From assembly GCA_019636845.1 (NCBI GenBank), contig JAHBWV010000001.1, positions 1,674,001 through 1,738,000 on the forward strand: a stretch of DNA of 64,000 nucleotides, in the 5' to 3' direction. The DNA is from Phycisphaeraceae bacterium. GTDB taxonomy: Bacteria > Planctomycetota > Phycisphaerae > Phycisphaerales > UBA1924. The position numbers and the translations under genes were made by a program. The notes under the pieces were generated by a model. That model saw only the letters and a program-made list of their open reading frames with translations, was not told the DNA's origin and ran no database searches. Shown piece by piece: positions 52,754 to 60,750 of the stretch (positions are counted from its first letter, which is position 1; every line of letters starts with the position of its first letter).

Positions 52754-55700
52754 TCACACGTTAAAGTACTTGGCTTCGGGGTGGTGCACGATGATCGCGG
52801 ATGTCGACTGTTCCGGATCGATCTGCTCGTTCTCGGTCAGCGTGCAGCCGATGCGCTCGGGCTCGAGGAGGCGGAAGAGTTTGCGCTGGTCGGTCATGTC
52901 GGGGCAGGCGGGATAGCCGAAGGAGTAGCGGCTGCCGCGGTACTTCTGGGTGAAGAGGTCGCGGATCTTCGGTGAGTCCTCGTTGCCGATGCCGAGTTCC
53001 TGTCGCATCCGCTTGTGCCAGAACTCCGCGAGCGCCTCCGCTGTCTCGACGGCGAAGCCGTGCAGGTACAGATACTTCGTGAAGTCGCCGGACTCGAACA
53101 GCACGCGGCAGGCCTCGGTCGCCCGCGCCCCCACCGTCACGCAGTGCAGCCCCAGCACGTCGGTCTGGCCCGGTGCATCGGTCGCGAGATCACGGATCGG
53201 CCGGAAGAAGTCGCTGATGCACAGACGCCTCTTGCCCCCCCCCACCCCCTGCTGGCGAGGGAACGTGAAGCGTTCACGCTCGACGCGCTCGCCGAGCGGG
53301 CGGCCGGCGGACTCGGGCGTCCAGATGATGAGGTCGTCGCCATCGCTGTTGCACGGGAAATAGGCGTAGACCACGGCGGGCTCGAGGATGCGTTCGGACT
53401 TGCAGCGTCTTCTCAGGTCTTCGAGGATGGGCTTGAACTCGTCTTCGACGAGGTGCTCGTACTCGCTGTCGGAGAGCGCACCCTTCTTGACCTGCCACTG
53501 GCCGCGGAGGAGCGCGATGGGGTTGAGGAATGGATACACGTCGTCGAGGTCGATGCCGGTGACGACGCGGGAGCCGAAGAACGGCGGACGAGGAATCGGA
53601 ACGTCGGTGCGGACATCGGAACGCGTGATCGTGTGTGTTGCGGCAACTGTCCGCTCGCTCACGCTCGCGGTTCTATTCGCCGCGGCGAGCTTGGCGGCGC
53701 GGGTGTTGACGATCATCTCCTCGGCCTTGGAGCGTTTCTCGAGGCGCGAGGCGACTTCCTGTGCGAGGAGGTCGCTCTTGCCGGACATGAGGTGCTCCAT
53801 GGTGCGGAGGCCATCGAAGGCGTCTTTCGCGTAGAAGCAGTCGCCGGCGTAGAGAGGACGGAGGTGGCCCTCGGCGTAGGGGCGAGAGAGAGCCGCGCCG
53901 CCGAGGAGGAGCGGCGGGGAGAGGCCCTGCTCGTTGAGTTCCTTGATGTTTTCTTCCATCACGTTGACGGACTTGACGAGGAGGCCCGAGAGCCCGATCG
54001 CGTCGGCCTTGTGCTCACGCCACGCGGCGACGATGGCCGGGAGCGGCTGCTTGATGCCGAGGTTGATAACCCTGTATCCGTTGTTGGAGAGGATGATGTC
54101 GACGAGGTTCTTGCCGATGTCGTGGACATCGCCCTTGACGGTGGCGAGGACGATGGTGCCCTTGGTGGAGCCGGCCTTCTTCTCCATCTTCGGTTCGAGG
54201 TGGGCCACGGCCTGCTTCATGACCTCGGCGGACTGAAGGACGAACGGCAGTTGCATGCGCCCGGAGCCGAAGAGCTCGCCGACGGTCTTCATGCCGTCGA
54301 GGAGGTGGTCGTTGATGACGTCGAGGGGCGAGTACTTGTTCAGCGACTCTTCGAGCGTGTCGATCAGGCCGCGTTTCTCGCCGTCGATGATGTGGGCGCG
54401 GAGCCGCGCCTCGACGGTGGTGTCGGCGGCGGCTTTGACTTCCCTGGCAGCGGCGCCGGCATCCTTGAAGAGGTCGATGAAGCGTTGGAGGGGGTCGATG
54501 GTTAGACCGCTCTGGAGAGCGGTGCCACCTCGGCGGTCGTAGATGAGGTCGAGGGCGGCGGCCCACTGCTCGGCGGGGATCTTGTTGTCGGGGAGGATCT
54601 TGGCGTAATGGACGATCGCGCTGGTGAGGCCTGCGACGCGGAGCTCGTGCAGGAGGGCGGAGTTGAGAACGACACGGGCGGCGGGCGCGAGGCCGAACGA
54701 GACGTTGGAGAGCCCCACCACCGTCTGGGCGTCGGGGAACTCGGAGGTCAGGCGGCGCACACCCTCGACGAGTTCGAGCGCGGAGCGGCGATCGGACTCC
54801 ATGCCGGTGGAGATGGGGAGGACGAGCGGATCGAAAAGGATGTCGGAGGGATCCATCCCCCACTTCTCCGTCGCGCGCTGGAACGCGCGGCGGGCGACGG
54901 CGACCTTGCGGTCCGCCGTGCGGGCCATCGAGGATTCCTTGTCCTCATCGATCGAGCCGACGACGACGGCGGCGTTGAAGGTGCGGGCGAGTTCGATGAT
55001 CTTGTCGAACTTCTCTTCGCCGTCCTCGAAGTTGGCGCTGTTGATGATGCACTTGCCGGGGGCGCGGCGGAGTCCCGCCTCGATGGTCTTGATCTGCGTC
55101 GAGTCGAGCATCAGCGGCACATCGACCTGGCGGACGACGCGCGAGACGATCTCGCCCATGTCGCGGGGGTTGTCGCGCCCGGCGTAGTCAACGTTGAGGT
55201 CGAGCACGTGGGCGCCCTCGCGGACCTGCTCCTTGGCGAGCGAGACGATGCCGTCCCAGTCTTCCTTCTCCAGCAGCGTCTTGAACGCGCGGCTGCCCGA
55301 GGCGTTCATGCGCTCGCCGATAATGAGCATCGATGCGTCCTGGCGGTAGTCGACGACGGAGTAGAGGGAGGTGATGCCTCGGGGCGCGGCGGAGGAGGGC
55401 GCGGGCGGGCGTGCGGCGCGAAGCCCGCGCCGGTCGAGTTCCTTGATGAGCAGGGCGAGGTGCTCGGGGGTTGTGCCGCAGCAGCCGCCGACGATGTTCA
55501 CGCCGTCGTGCTCGACGAACTTGAGCATGGCCTCGACGAATGGTTGCGGGCCGAGAGGATACTCGGTGCGGCCTTCGACGAGCACGGGGAGGCCCGCGTT
55601 GGGCATGACGCTGACGGAGCGAGGGAGGGCGGGCGCTGCGGGGCTGCGGCTGGCGAGCGAGCGCCAGTGTGCGCCGAGCCAGCGGACGTGCTCGACCATC

Positions 55701-56401
55701 TCGGCGGGGCCTGTGGCGCAGTTCAGCCCGAGGGAGACGATCGGATAGCCGGCGAGCGCGGTCGCGGCGGCTTCGATCGCCGTGCCCATGAGCATGGTGC
55801 CGGTGCTCTCGATGGTGACCGAGACCATGATGGGGATGTCTGTCGGACCTCTGCCGCGCTCGGTGAGTGCTTCGAGCACGGCGTTGATCGCGCACTTGAC
55901 CTGCAAGAGGTCCTGGCAGGTTTCGATAATGAAGCAGTCGCAGCCGCCGTCGATGAGGCCGAGGGCCTGCTCGCGATAGCTGGCGCGCATGGCGTCCCAG
56001 TCGGTCTGGCCGAGCGTGAGGAGGCGTGTGCCGGGGCCGATGGAGCCGGCGACGAAGCGCGGGTGGGCGGATGTGGTGAAGGCGTCGGCGGCTTCGCGGG
56101 CGATTTTGGCGGCGAGGCGCGAGAGGTCGTAGGCCTGGTCGGCGATGTTGAATTCGCCGAGGACGAGGCGGTTTGCGCCGAAGGAGTCGGTCTCGATCAC
56201 GTCGCAGCCGACGCGGAGGAAGGACTCGTGGATGGAGCGGATGACGTCGGGGCGGGTCTGGACGAGGATGTCGGTGCAGTTCTCGCAGCCGCGGTAGTCG
56301 CCGTCGATGGTGAGCGGGACTTTGTAGATGGCGGTGCCCATGGCACCGTCGAAGACGACAGTGCGGCCTGAGGCGAGGATGTCGGTCATGGACAGGGGCA
56401 T
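52754..56401 (-). CDS. metH: Cobalamin-dependent methionine synthase
   Basis: The 1215-residue enzyme moves a methyl group from methyl-tetrahydrofolate to homocysteine through cobalamin. Order: homocysteine-binding domain (~1-330; zinc Cys in GLNCATGP and GGCCGTTP), pterin domain (~350-620; MLIIGERMNASGSRAFK, LDLNVDYAGRD, INSANFEDGE), cobalamin cap and binding domain (ALVDIIL-type DVHDIGKNLV with the cobalt-ligand His; GLSGLLVKSV), and the activation domain (SRYSFGYPACPDMTDQ, EQSTSAIIVHHPEAKYF). At about residue 630 it carries GGTALQSGL between YDRR and DPLQRF, encoded by a palindromic repeat. No cobalamin riboswitch was recognised upstream; a long palindrome lies there. Confidence 0.97.
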   Translation of the reverse strand: MPLSMTDILASGRTVVFDGAMGTAIYKVPLTIDGDYRGCENCTDILVQTRPDVIRSIHESFLRVGCDVIETDSFGANRLVLGEFNIADQAYDLSRLAAKIAREAADAFTTSAHPRFVAGSIGPGTRLLTLGQTDWDAMRASYREQALGLIDGGCDCFIIETCQDLLQVKCAINAVLEALTERGRGPTDIPIMVSVTIESTGTMLMGTAIEAAATALAGYPIVSLGLNCATGPAEMVEHVRWLGAHWRSLASRSPAAPALPRSVSVMPNAGLPVLVEGRTEYPLGPQPFVEAMLKFVEHDGVNIVGGCCGTTPEHLALLIKELDRRGLRAARPPAPSSAAPRGITSLYSVVDYRQDASMLIIGERMNASGSRAFKTLLEKEDWDGIVSLAKEQVREGAHVLDLNVDYAGRDNPRDMGEIVSRVVRQVDVPLMLDSTQIKTIEAGLRRAPGKCIINSANFEDGEEKFDKIIELARTFNAAVVVGSIDEDKESSMARTADRKVAVARRAFQRATEKWGMDPSDILFDPLVLPISTGMESDRRSALELVEGVRRLTSEFPDAQTVVGLSNVSFGLAPAARVVLNSALLHELRVAGLTSAIVHYAKILPDNKIPAEQWAAALDLIYDRRGGTALQSGLTIDPLQRFIDLFKDAGAAAREVKAAADTTVEARLRAHIIDGEKRGLIDTLEESLNKYSPLDVINDHLLDGMKTVGELFGSGRMQLPFVLQSAEVMKQAVAHLEPKMEKKAGSTKGTIVLATVKGDVHDIGKNLVDIILSNNGYRVINLGIKQPLPAIVAAWREHKADAIGLSGLLVKSVNVMEENIKELNEQGLSPPLLLGGAALSRPYAEGHLRPLYAGDCFYAKDAFDGLRTMEHLMSGKSDLLAQEVASRLEKRSKAEEMIVNTRAAKLAAANRTASVSERTVAATHTITRSDVRTDVPIPRPPFFGSRVVTGIDLDDVYPFLNPIALLRGQWQVKKGALSDSEYEHLVEDEFKPILEDLRRRCKSERILEPAVVYAYFPCNSDGDDLIIWTPESAGRPLGERVERERFTFPRQQGVGGGKRRLCISDFFRPIRDLATDAPGQTDVLGLHCVTVGARATEACRVLFESGDFTKYLYLHGFAVETAEALAEFWHKRMRQELGIGNEDSPKIRDLFTQKYRGSRYSFGYPACPDMTDQRKLFRLLEPERIGCTLTENEQIDPEQSTSAIIVHHPEAKYFNV
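54506..54530 (-). repeat. GGTGGCACCGCTC palindromic repeat inside metH
   Basis: ACCGCTC-TGGA-GAGCGGT is a perfect 7-bp hairpin (54506-54523) followed by GCCACCT. On the minus strand it reads GGTGGCACCGCTCTCCAGAG, encoding GGTALQS in frame. Its lead sequence GGTGGCA is shared with the three hairpin repeats at 51.5-52.6 kb, and 16 bases are identical to 34520-34535. Confidence 0.7.
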
Positions 56402-56457
56402 TGGGGCTTTCTCCGGCCTGCGCGGGAGGCGACTGGGGACGAGCGATGGTACACAGT

Positions 56458-56489
56458 ATTCATCCGTTTATCCGGATCAATGGATGAAT
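56458..56489. promoter_or_regulatory. 32-nt near-perfect palindrome upstream of metH
   Basis: ATTCATCC at 56458-56465 and GGATGAAT at 56482-56489 flank a core TTTATCCGGATCAA. Fourteen of sixteen base pairs are symmetric about 56473/56474, and each half contains ATCC twice. It lies 57 bases upstream of the metH start, in an AT-rich gap, so it is a strong operator candidate for methionine or SAM/SAH-linked control. The regulator is unknown. Confidence 0.6.
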
Positions 56490-56585
56490 GGCGTGTGGGC
56501 GTGGGTACGGGGTGTGGGCAAAAGTAAAGCACGCGGCCCGGAGTTCGGTGCCGCGTGGGGTGGGCGATGGTTGGATGGGCGTGGC

Positions 56586-56804
56586 TTACTTCTTTGCGAA
56601 GTAGTTGCCGGAGTACTTGCGCTGGAACTTTTCAACGCGGCCGGCGGCGTCGACGAAGGTCTGCTTGCCGGTGAAGAAGGGGTGCGAGCCGGACCACACT
56701 TCGACGTGGAGTTCGGGGACGGTCGCACCGCAGGTCATGACGACCTGGCCGTTGTGGTAGACCTGGCAGTTGGGGTAGTACTTCGGGTGGATCTTGTCCT
56801 TCAT
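56586..56804 (-). CDS. rpmE: 50S ribosomal protein L31
   Basis: The 72-residue protein starts MKDKIHPKYYPNC and contains the family segment PELHVEV followed by SHPFFTGKQTFVDAAGRVEK and FQRKY. GGAG lies six bases before ATG 56804. The zinc pair of the 'C+' form (CSxCHPF) is replaced by WSGSHPF, and the first Cys pair is not in its usual CxC form, so this is probably a zinc-free L31. Confidence 0.95.
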   Translation of the reverse strand: MKDKIHPKYYPNCQVYHNGQVVMTCGATVPELHVEVWSGSHPFFTGKQTFVDAAGRVEKFQRKYSGNYFAKK

Positions 56805-57081
56805 GGCATGCTCCGTCGTCTGTCGCGGTCGGTTGCTGGGGCGTGGGCGATGTTTCGGTGTGCGGGCGGCTGGCAAAGGGCATTGAGGCGGGACGCCAGC
56901 GGTCTGTCGAGCCGGAATGGTAGCGGGGTGTACGGCTGGAGCAAGGGGACGGTGTGGCCGATACTTGACCCTCGGGCTGGTGGGGCTAGTCTTTTGGCCC
57001 CCGGCGGACCATGGCCGGGGTGTTCGGTGTGTTTGCGGGCGACAAAGCGGCCGCGAGCACCGAGCGGTTTGATATTTCGAT

Positions 57082-57153
57082 TCCCCGATAGCTCAATGGT
57101 AGAGCGACCGGCTGTTAACCGGTAGGTTCTAGGTTCGAGTCCTAGTCGGGGAG
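57082..57153 (+). tRNA. tRNA-Asn (GTT)
   Basis: Acceptor TCCCCGA with TCGGGGA, D arm AGCTCAATGGTAGAGC, anticodon stem ACCGG/CCGGT around CTGTTAA (anticodon GTT), and T-loop TTCGAGT. The discriminator is G; CCA is not encoded. Confidence 0.95.
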
Positions 57154-57160
57154 TTCTGAG

Positions 57161-57187
57161 AAAGGCCTCGTAAAGAGGCCTTTTCTC
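57161..57187 (+). terminator. Rho-independent terminator after tRNA-Asn
   Basis: AAAGGCCTC (57161-57169) pairs with GAGGCCTTT (57175-57183) around a five-base loop, followed by TCTCG. It starts eight bases after the tRNA. Confidence 0.8.
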
Positions 57188-57550
57188 GTTAACGGTCTGG
57201 GCCTTTCGCCCACCGCGCGTATCTCTCGGGAATCGTGGCACTTCCTGAAAGTCCGCGATTTGCCGGGCGCTCTCGAATCCGAGACATCGCATCGCCGTTT
57301 CGGTCGCCACGCCGGGGTTGGGGGACGAAAGTCTCTCCGCGCTCTCAAACGCCCGAGCGGGTCTGGTTAACGCGCCGCCGGGGTGAACGAGGGGTGAGAT
57401 TCGGACCCTGCGCCGCTCCCCGACCGTTTCGCGTATTCAGAGGCAGACGGCCCGCACCGGACGCGGGCCCCATTCCAGCATCAGGTGCGAAGCCGAGCGC
57501 CAAGCGCACGCCCGCACGGATGCATGTCCCCCTTTACGGAGGATGTGCCC
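57188..57550. other. Intergenic region between tRNA-Asn and recombinase cassette
   Basis: About 360 bases with several overlapping open frames on both strands but no recognisable protein and no consistent ribosome site. No repeat of the tRNA-Asn 3' end was seen further along that would mark an attachment site. Confidence 0.4.
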
Positions 57551-57781
57551 GTGCACGACACCGCGCTCACGGACGACGCGCCCGCCCCCACCACGCTCGA
57601 CCCCGATGCCCCGACCACGCCCGCCGCGCGGCTGGACAACATCGCCGCCATCTTTGCCGAGGGCATCCGCCGCCGGCGGCGACACGTCGCCATTTCGGGG
57701 CCGAGCATCGAGCATCAAGAAGGCTCTCCGACTCGACTTGAACTCTCCGAGCATGCCCGCCCTGATGAGTCGCGTGGTTAA
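57551..57781 (+). CDS. Small hypothetical protein at head of recombinase cassette
   Basis: A 76-residue frame from GTG 57551 has GGAGG eight bases upstream (57538-57542). The product contains ARLDNIAAIFAEGIRRRRR, then SPTRLELSEHARPDE. Small proteins with an 'IAAIFAEGIxRxR' helix are often found just before DUF2924/recombinase genes, which supports it being real. An in-frame ATG at 57524 is an alternative start. No function is known. Confidence 0.5.
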   Translation: MHDTALTDDAPAPTTLDPDAPTTPAARLDNIAAIFAEGIRRRRRHVAISGPSIEHQEGSPTRLELSEHARPDESRG

Positions 57782-57804
57782 CGACCACGAGAACGGAGAC
57801 CCCG

Positions 57805-58326
57805 ATGGCGATCGATGTGAATGCAGCCGAACGGGCCTTGGAACAGATGACGGTGCCGCAGCTGAAGCAGCGGTACGCCAAGGTCTACGGCGAAGAGACG
57901 CGGACGCACCACAAGGTGCTGCTGATCAAACGGATTCTCTGGCGGATGCAGGCGCTTCGGGAGGGGGACCTCTCGGAGCGGGCACGCCAGCGGGCACGCG
58001 AACTGGCCAACGACGCTGACCTGCGACGAAGCCCGCCACGCGCCCAATCGCCGGACGCGCCCAAGCCCCGGGCCAACGGCGAGAGCGTGGTGAGCGTGCC
58101 CATCCACACGCGAGAGGACGGGCGGCTGCCGCCACCCGGGACGGTCCTCCGCCGCGAGTACAAGGGCCGCGCCGTGTTCGTCCGGGTGCTGCCCAAAGGC
58201 TTCGAGTTTGACGGAGAGGTCTACCGGTCGCTGAGCGCCATCGCGGCGAAGGTGACCGGCTCGCACTGGAACGGATTCCGCTTCTTCGGGCTCAATGAGC
58301 CCGGCACCACGGAGGGCAACGTATGA
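57805..58326 (+). CDS. DUF2924 domain-containing protein
   Basis: The 173-residue protein shows the DUF2924 pattern: TVPQLKQRYAKVYGEETRTH, KVLLIKRILWRMQALREGDL, PPPGTVLRREYKGRAVFVRV, FEFDGEVYRSLSAIAAKVTG and the ending SHWNGFRFFGL. Its molecular role is unknown, but it is regularly found next to large serine recombinases. GGAG precedes the ATG; its stop overlaps the recombinase ATG (ATGA). Confidence 0.9.
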   Translation: MAIDVNAAERALEQMTVPQLKQRYAKVYGEETRTHHKVLLIKRILWRMQALREGDLSERARQRARELANDADLRRSPPRAQSPDAPKPRANGESVVSVPIHTREDGRLPPPGTVLRREYKGRAVFVRVLPKGFEFDGEVYRSLSAIAAKVTGSHWNGFRFFGLNEPGTTEGNV

Positions 58327-59915
58327 AATCGTCCATCAATACAGCACCACACAAGCAGTCCGGCGTGCCGACGGTGCGGTGCGCCATCTACACCCGCAAG
58401 TCCAGCGAACAGGGACTCGAGCAGGAGTTCAACTCGCTGCACGCCCAGCGCGAGAGTGCGGAGGCCTACATCGCCAGCATGAAGCACGAGGGGTGGGTGG
58501 CGCTGCCGGACCAGTACAACGACGGCGGCTTCACCGGCGGGAACACCGACCGACCCGGTTGCCAGCGTCTCATGGCGGACATCGAAGCCGGCAAGGTCGA
58601 CTGCGTGGTGGTCTACAAGGTCGACCGCCTGTCGCGCTCGCTCCTGGACTTCGCCCGCATGATGGCGGTCTTCGAGAAGCACCGCGTGTCATTCGTGTCG
58701 GTAACGCAGCAGTTCAACACCACGCAGTCGATGGGGCGGCTCACGCTGAACATCCTGCTCTCGTTCGCCCAGTTCGAGCGCGAGATCATCTCCGAGCGCA
58801 CCCGCGACAAGATCGCCGCGTCCAAGCGCAAGGGCAAGTGGTTCGGCGGCAAACCGATCCTGGGATACGACCTCGCGCCCCAGCCCGCGGGCGGGAGCAA
58901 GCTCGTGGTCAACGCCGCGGAGGCGGAGCTCGTCCGCGAGATCTACCACTTGTATCTGGAGCACCGCTCGCTCACCAAAGTGGCCCAGATCCTCAACGCC
59001 CGCGGCTGTACGAGCAAGCGTTGGACGACCCGCAAGGGCATGGCGGTCGGCGGCCGGGTGTGGGACAAGCACCTTCTGATCAGCCTGCTCACCAACCCGG
59101 CTTATGTGGGCAAGGTCAAGCACAAGAAGGAGCTGTTCGCCGGCGAGCACGCGGCCATCGTCGACGAGCGGCTTTGGCAGCAGGTCTTCCAGACGATCAA
59201 GCACAACGGCCGCACCGGCGGCATGCACGTCCGCAACCAGCACGGGGCGCTGCTCAAGGGGCTGATTCACTGCGGGCCGTGCGGGCACGCGATGGGCCAT
59301 ACCTACAGCGTCAAAGATGGGAAGGCCGCGTACCGCTACTACGTCTGCTACGTCGCGCAGAAACAGGGCTGGCACGCGTGCCCGTCGGGTTCCTTGCCAG
59401 CCGAGCAGATAGAGCGGATGGTGGTAGACCGAATCAAGCACATCGGCGGCGATGCGGCGCTGATAGCGGCGACATTCCGCCAGTTGCAGATCGGCATCCG
59501 CTCTCGGAGCGCCCAGATCGACAAGGACCACACGGCGAGCACGCGTGAGATCCAGAAGATTGAGGGCGACATCCGCAAGGCCGCGATGACCGCAGGCACG
59601 GACGCCAACGCCGCCGCCCGGCTGGCCGACCTCCACGAACGCCTGGCGACGGCCAGCGAGCGGGCTCGAGTTCTTTGCGCCGAGGCGGAACAGATCGAGA
59701 ACGAGTCGATCACCCAGTCCGACGTCGCGGCCTCGCTTCGCGAGTTCGCCGCGACGTGGGACGTGCTCTACCCGCGGGAACAGGCGGCCGTGCTTGCGAA
59801 CCTCGTCAAACGGGTGGACTACGACGGTGCGAAGAAGACGGTGTCGATCACGTTCCATCCGGCCGGGCTGCGCACGCTCGGCCAGGCACCCGTTGAGCAC
59901 GAGGAGGTCGCATGA
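58323..59915 (+). CDS. Large serine recombinase
   Basis: The 530-residue site-specific recombinase has an N-terminal resolvase domain: AIYTRKSSEQG with likely nucleophile Ser27, the arginine motif VVVYKVDRLSRSLLDFARMM, and FERELI-type QFEREIISERTRDKIAASKR. A recombinase domain (ARGCTSKRWTTRKGMAVGG, LLTNPAYVGKVKHKKELF) and a zinc-ribbon-like CGPCGHAM / YYVCYVAQKQGWHAC follow. A C-terminal coiled coil (~400-465) is present. It cuts and rejoins DNA at attachment sites; none has been identified here. Confidence 0.95.
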   Translation: MKSSINTAPHKQSGVPTVRCAIYTRKSSEQGLEQEFNSLHAQRESAEAYIASMKHEGWVALPDQYNDGGFTGGNTDRPGCQRLMADIEAGKVDCVVVYKVDRLSRSLLDFARMMAVFEKHRVSFVSVTQQFNTTQSMGRLTLNILLSFAQFEREIISERTRDKIAASKRKGKWFGGKPILGYDLAPQPAGGSKLVVNAAEAELVREIYHLYLEHRSLTKVAQILNARGCTSKRWTTRKGMAVGGRVWDKHLLISLLTNPAYVGKVKHKKELFAGEHAAIVDERLWQQVFQTIKHNGRTGGMHVRNQHGALLKGLIHCGPCGHAMGHTYSVKDGKAAYRYYVCYVAQKQGWHACPSGSLPAEQIERMVVDRIKHIGGDAALIAATFRQLQIGIRSRSAQIDKDHTASTREIQKIEGDIRKAAMTAGTDANAAARLADLHERLATASERARVLCAEAEQIENESITQSDVAASLREFAATWDVLYPREQAAVLANLVKRVDYDGAKKTVSITFHPAGLRTLGQAPVEHEEVA

Positions 59916-60343
59916 AAGACATGCACGACGTCACGATCGAGTTCCCAGTGCACTTCACGCGGGGGGCGGCGGGCCGGAAAGAGGTCAACGTAGGCGTGGA
60001 GCCCGCCGCGCCAGCCGTTGAAGCAGGCCACGTGCCCCGCATCGCCCGCCTGATGGCGCTGGCGATCCGGTTTGAGGAGTTGGTTCGGATGGGCGAGGTC
60101 GAATCCCACGCCGACCTCGCCCGGTTGGGGCAGGTCACGCGGGCTCGGATCAGCCAGATCATGGACCTGCTGTGCCTGGCTCCGGACATCCAGGAGGAGT
60201 TGCTTTTCCTGTCTCGCGTTGAGCGTGAACGGGATGCAGTCAGCGAGCACGAACTGCGCACCGTGTGCGCCGTCTCGGACTGGCGCGAGCAGCGTCGGCG
60301 CTGGCGGGAGTTGGCGGGTGCTGCACGCGGCCCACAGAACTGA
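59912..60343 (+). CDS. ParB/KorB-like helix-turn-helix protein
   Basis: The 143-residue protein has a central HTH: ADLARLGQVTRARISQIMDL followed by LLCLAPDIQEELL, as in ParB/KorB-like DNA-binding domains. The ParB nuclease-like N-terminal domain is absent. Its ATG overlaps the recombinase stop (ATGA). It is probably a DNA-binding accessory factor or regulator of the recombinase cassette; that role is inferred. Confidence 0.75.
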   Translation: MKDMHDVTIEFPVHFTRGAAGRKEVNVGVEPAAPAVEAGHVPRIARLMALAIRFEELVRMGEVESHADLARLGQVTRARISQIMDLLCLAPDIQEELLFLSRVERERDAVSEHELRTVCAVSDWREQRRRWRELAGAARGPQN

Positions 60344-60750
60344 CAACAGCCCGACGGACCTCGTAAACGTGGGAAGCGCAGTCTGAGGCATGCACACTCA
60401 AACGACAACCAGCGAGTCTCGCGACCCGGGAGGGTATGCGAAGAGAGGATGGATATCGGGTGTCGAACGGGGCTCCGCCGCTCACGCCCGTCGCCGCCAG
60501 GATCGGAGGGACTGGCGCGTCTCACCCGGTGCGGTCGTGCGACCGCACGTGGTGAGTTGAGTGTCCGTATCCACAACTTCCTCAAACCGTTTCTCTCTAG
60601 TGAATATGGCCAATTGGCCTAAAAAGTCCGGTTGCCGCGCGACGCCGGGATGTGGGGACACAAGCCGAACGAGCCGATCGGGGTGATGCGGAACCTGGCG
60701 GAACCCCGTTTCTGTCCCGCCCGCTGGGGTATTCGACCGTGTCCGTCAGG
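60344..60750. other. Intergenic region after recombinase cassette
   Basis: About 400 bases without a recognisable gene. It contains the long hairpin at 60521-60556 and the palindrome GGCCAATTGGCC (about 60607-60618). The right end of the recombinase element may lie here, but no direct repeat was found. Confidence 0.4.
60521..60556. repeat. 36-nt inverted repeat after recombinase cassette
   Basis: Inner arms GTGCGGTCG and CGACCGCAC (60529-60537, 60540-60548) are perfect around TG; outer arms CTCACC and GGTGAG (60521-60526, 60551-60556) also pair. No T-run follows. It could be a terminator-like structure, a protein site or part of an attachment region. Confidence 0.55.

Larger units (their letters stand above)
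57551..60343 (+). mobile_element. Serine-recombinase cassette next to tRNA-Asn
   Basis: Four same-strand genes (small ORF, DUF2924 protein, large serine recombinase, ParB-like HTH protein) form a compact block, the last three overlapping by four bases each. The block lies ~400 bases after tRNA-Asn. The limits of any element are not visible, so only the genes are marked. Confidence 0.5.

Noticed and set aside
52494..52757. Minus-strand 87-codon frame
   Set aside because: It is made mostly of repeat sequence (including RVACLLAKQAW) and carries the 26-bp palindrome.
54608..56371. Plus-strand open frame of 587 codons opposite metH
   Set aside because: Composition is Gly/Ala/Asp/Glu-rich with no motif and it mirrors the conserved metH gene.
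56402..56585. Cobalamin riboswitch in the metH leader
   Set aside because: The conserved B12-box sequence was not seen on the minus strand; only the palindrome stands out.
57142..57348. Minus-strand 68-codon frame overlapping tRNA-Asn
   Set aside because: It overlaps the tRNA and its terminator and has no recognisable domain.
57082..60750. Direct repeat of the tRNA-Asn 3' end as attachment site
   Set aside because: No second copy of TTCGAGTCCTAGTCGGGGAG was found downstream, so an attachment pair cannot be claimed.
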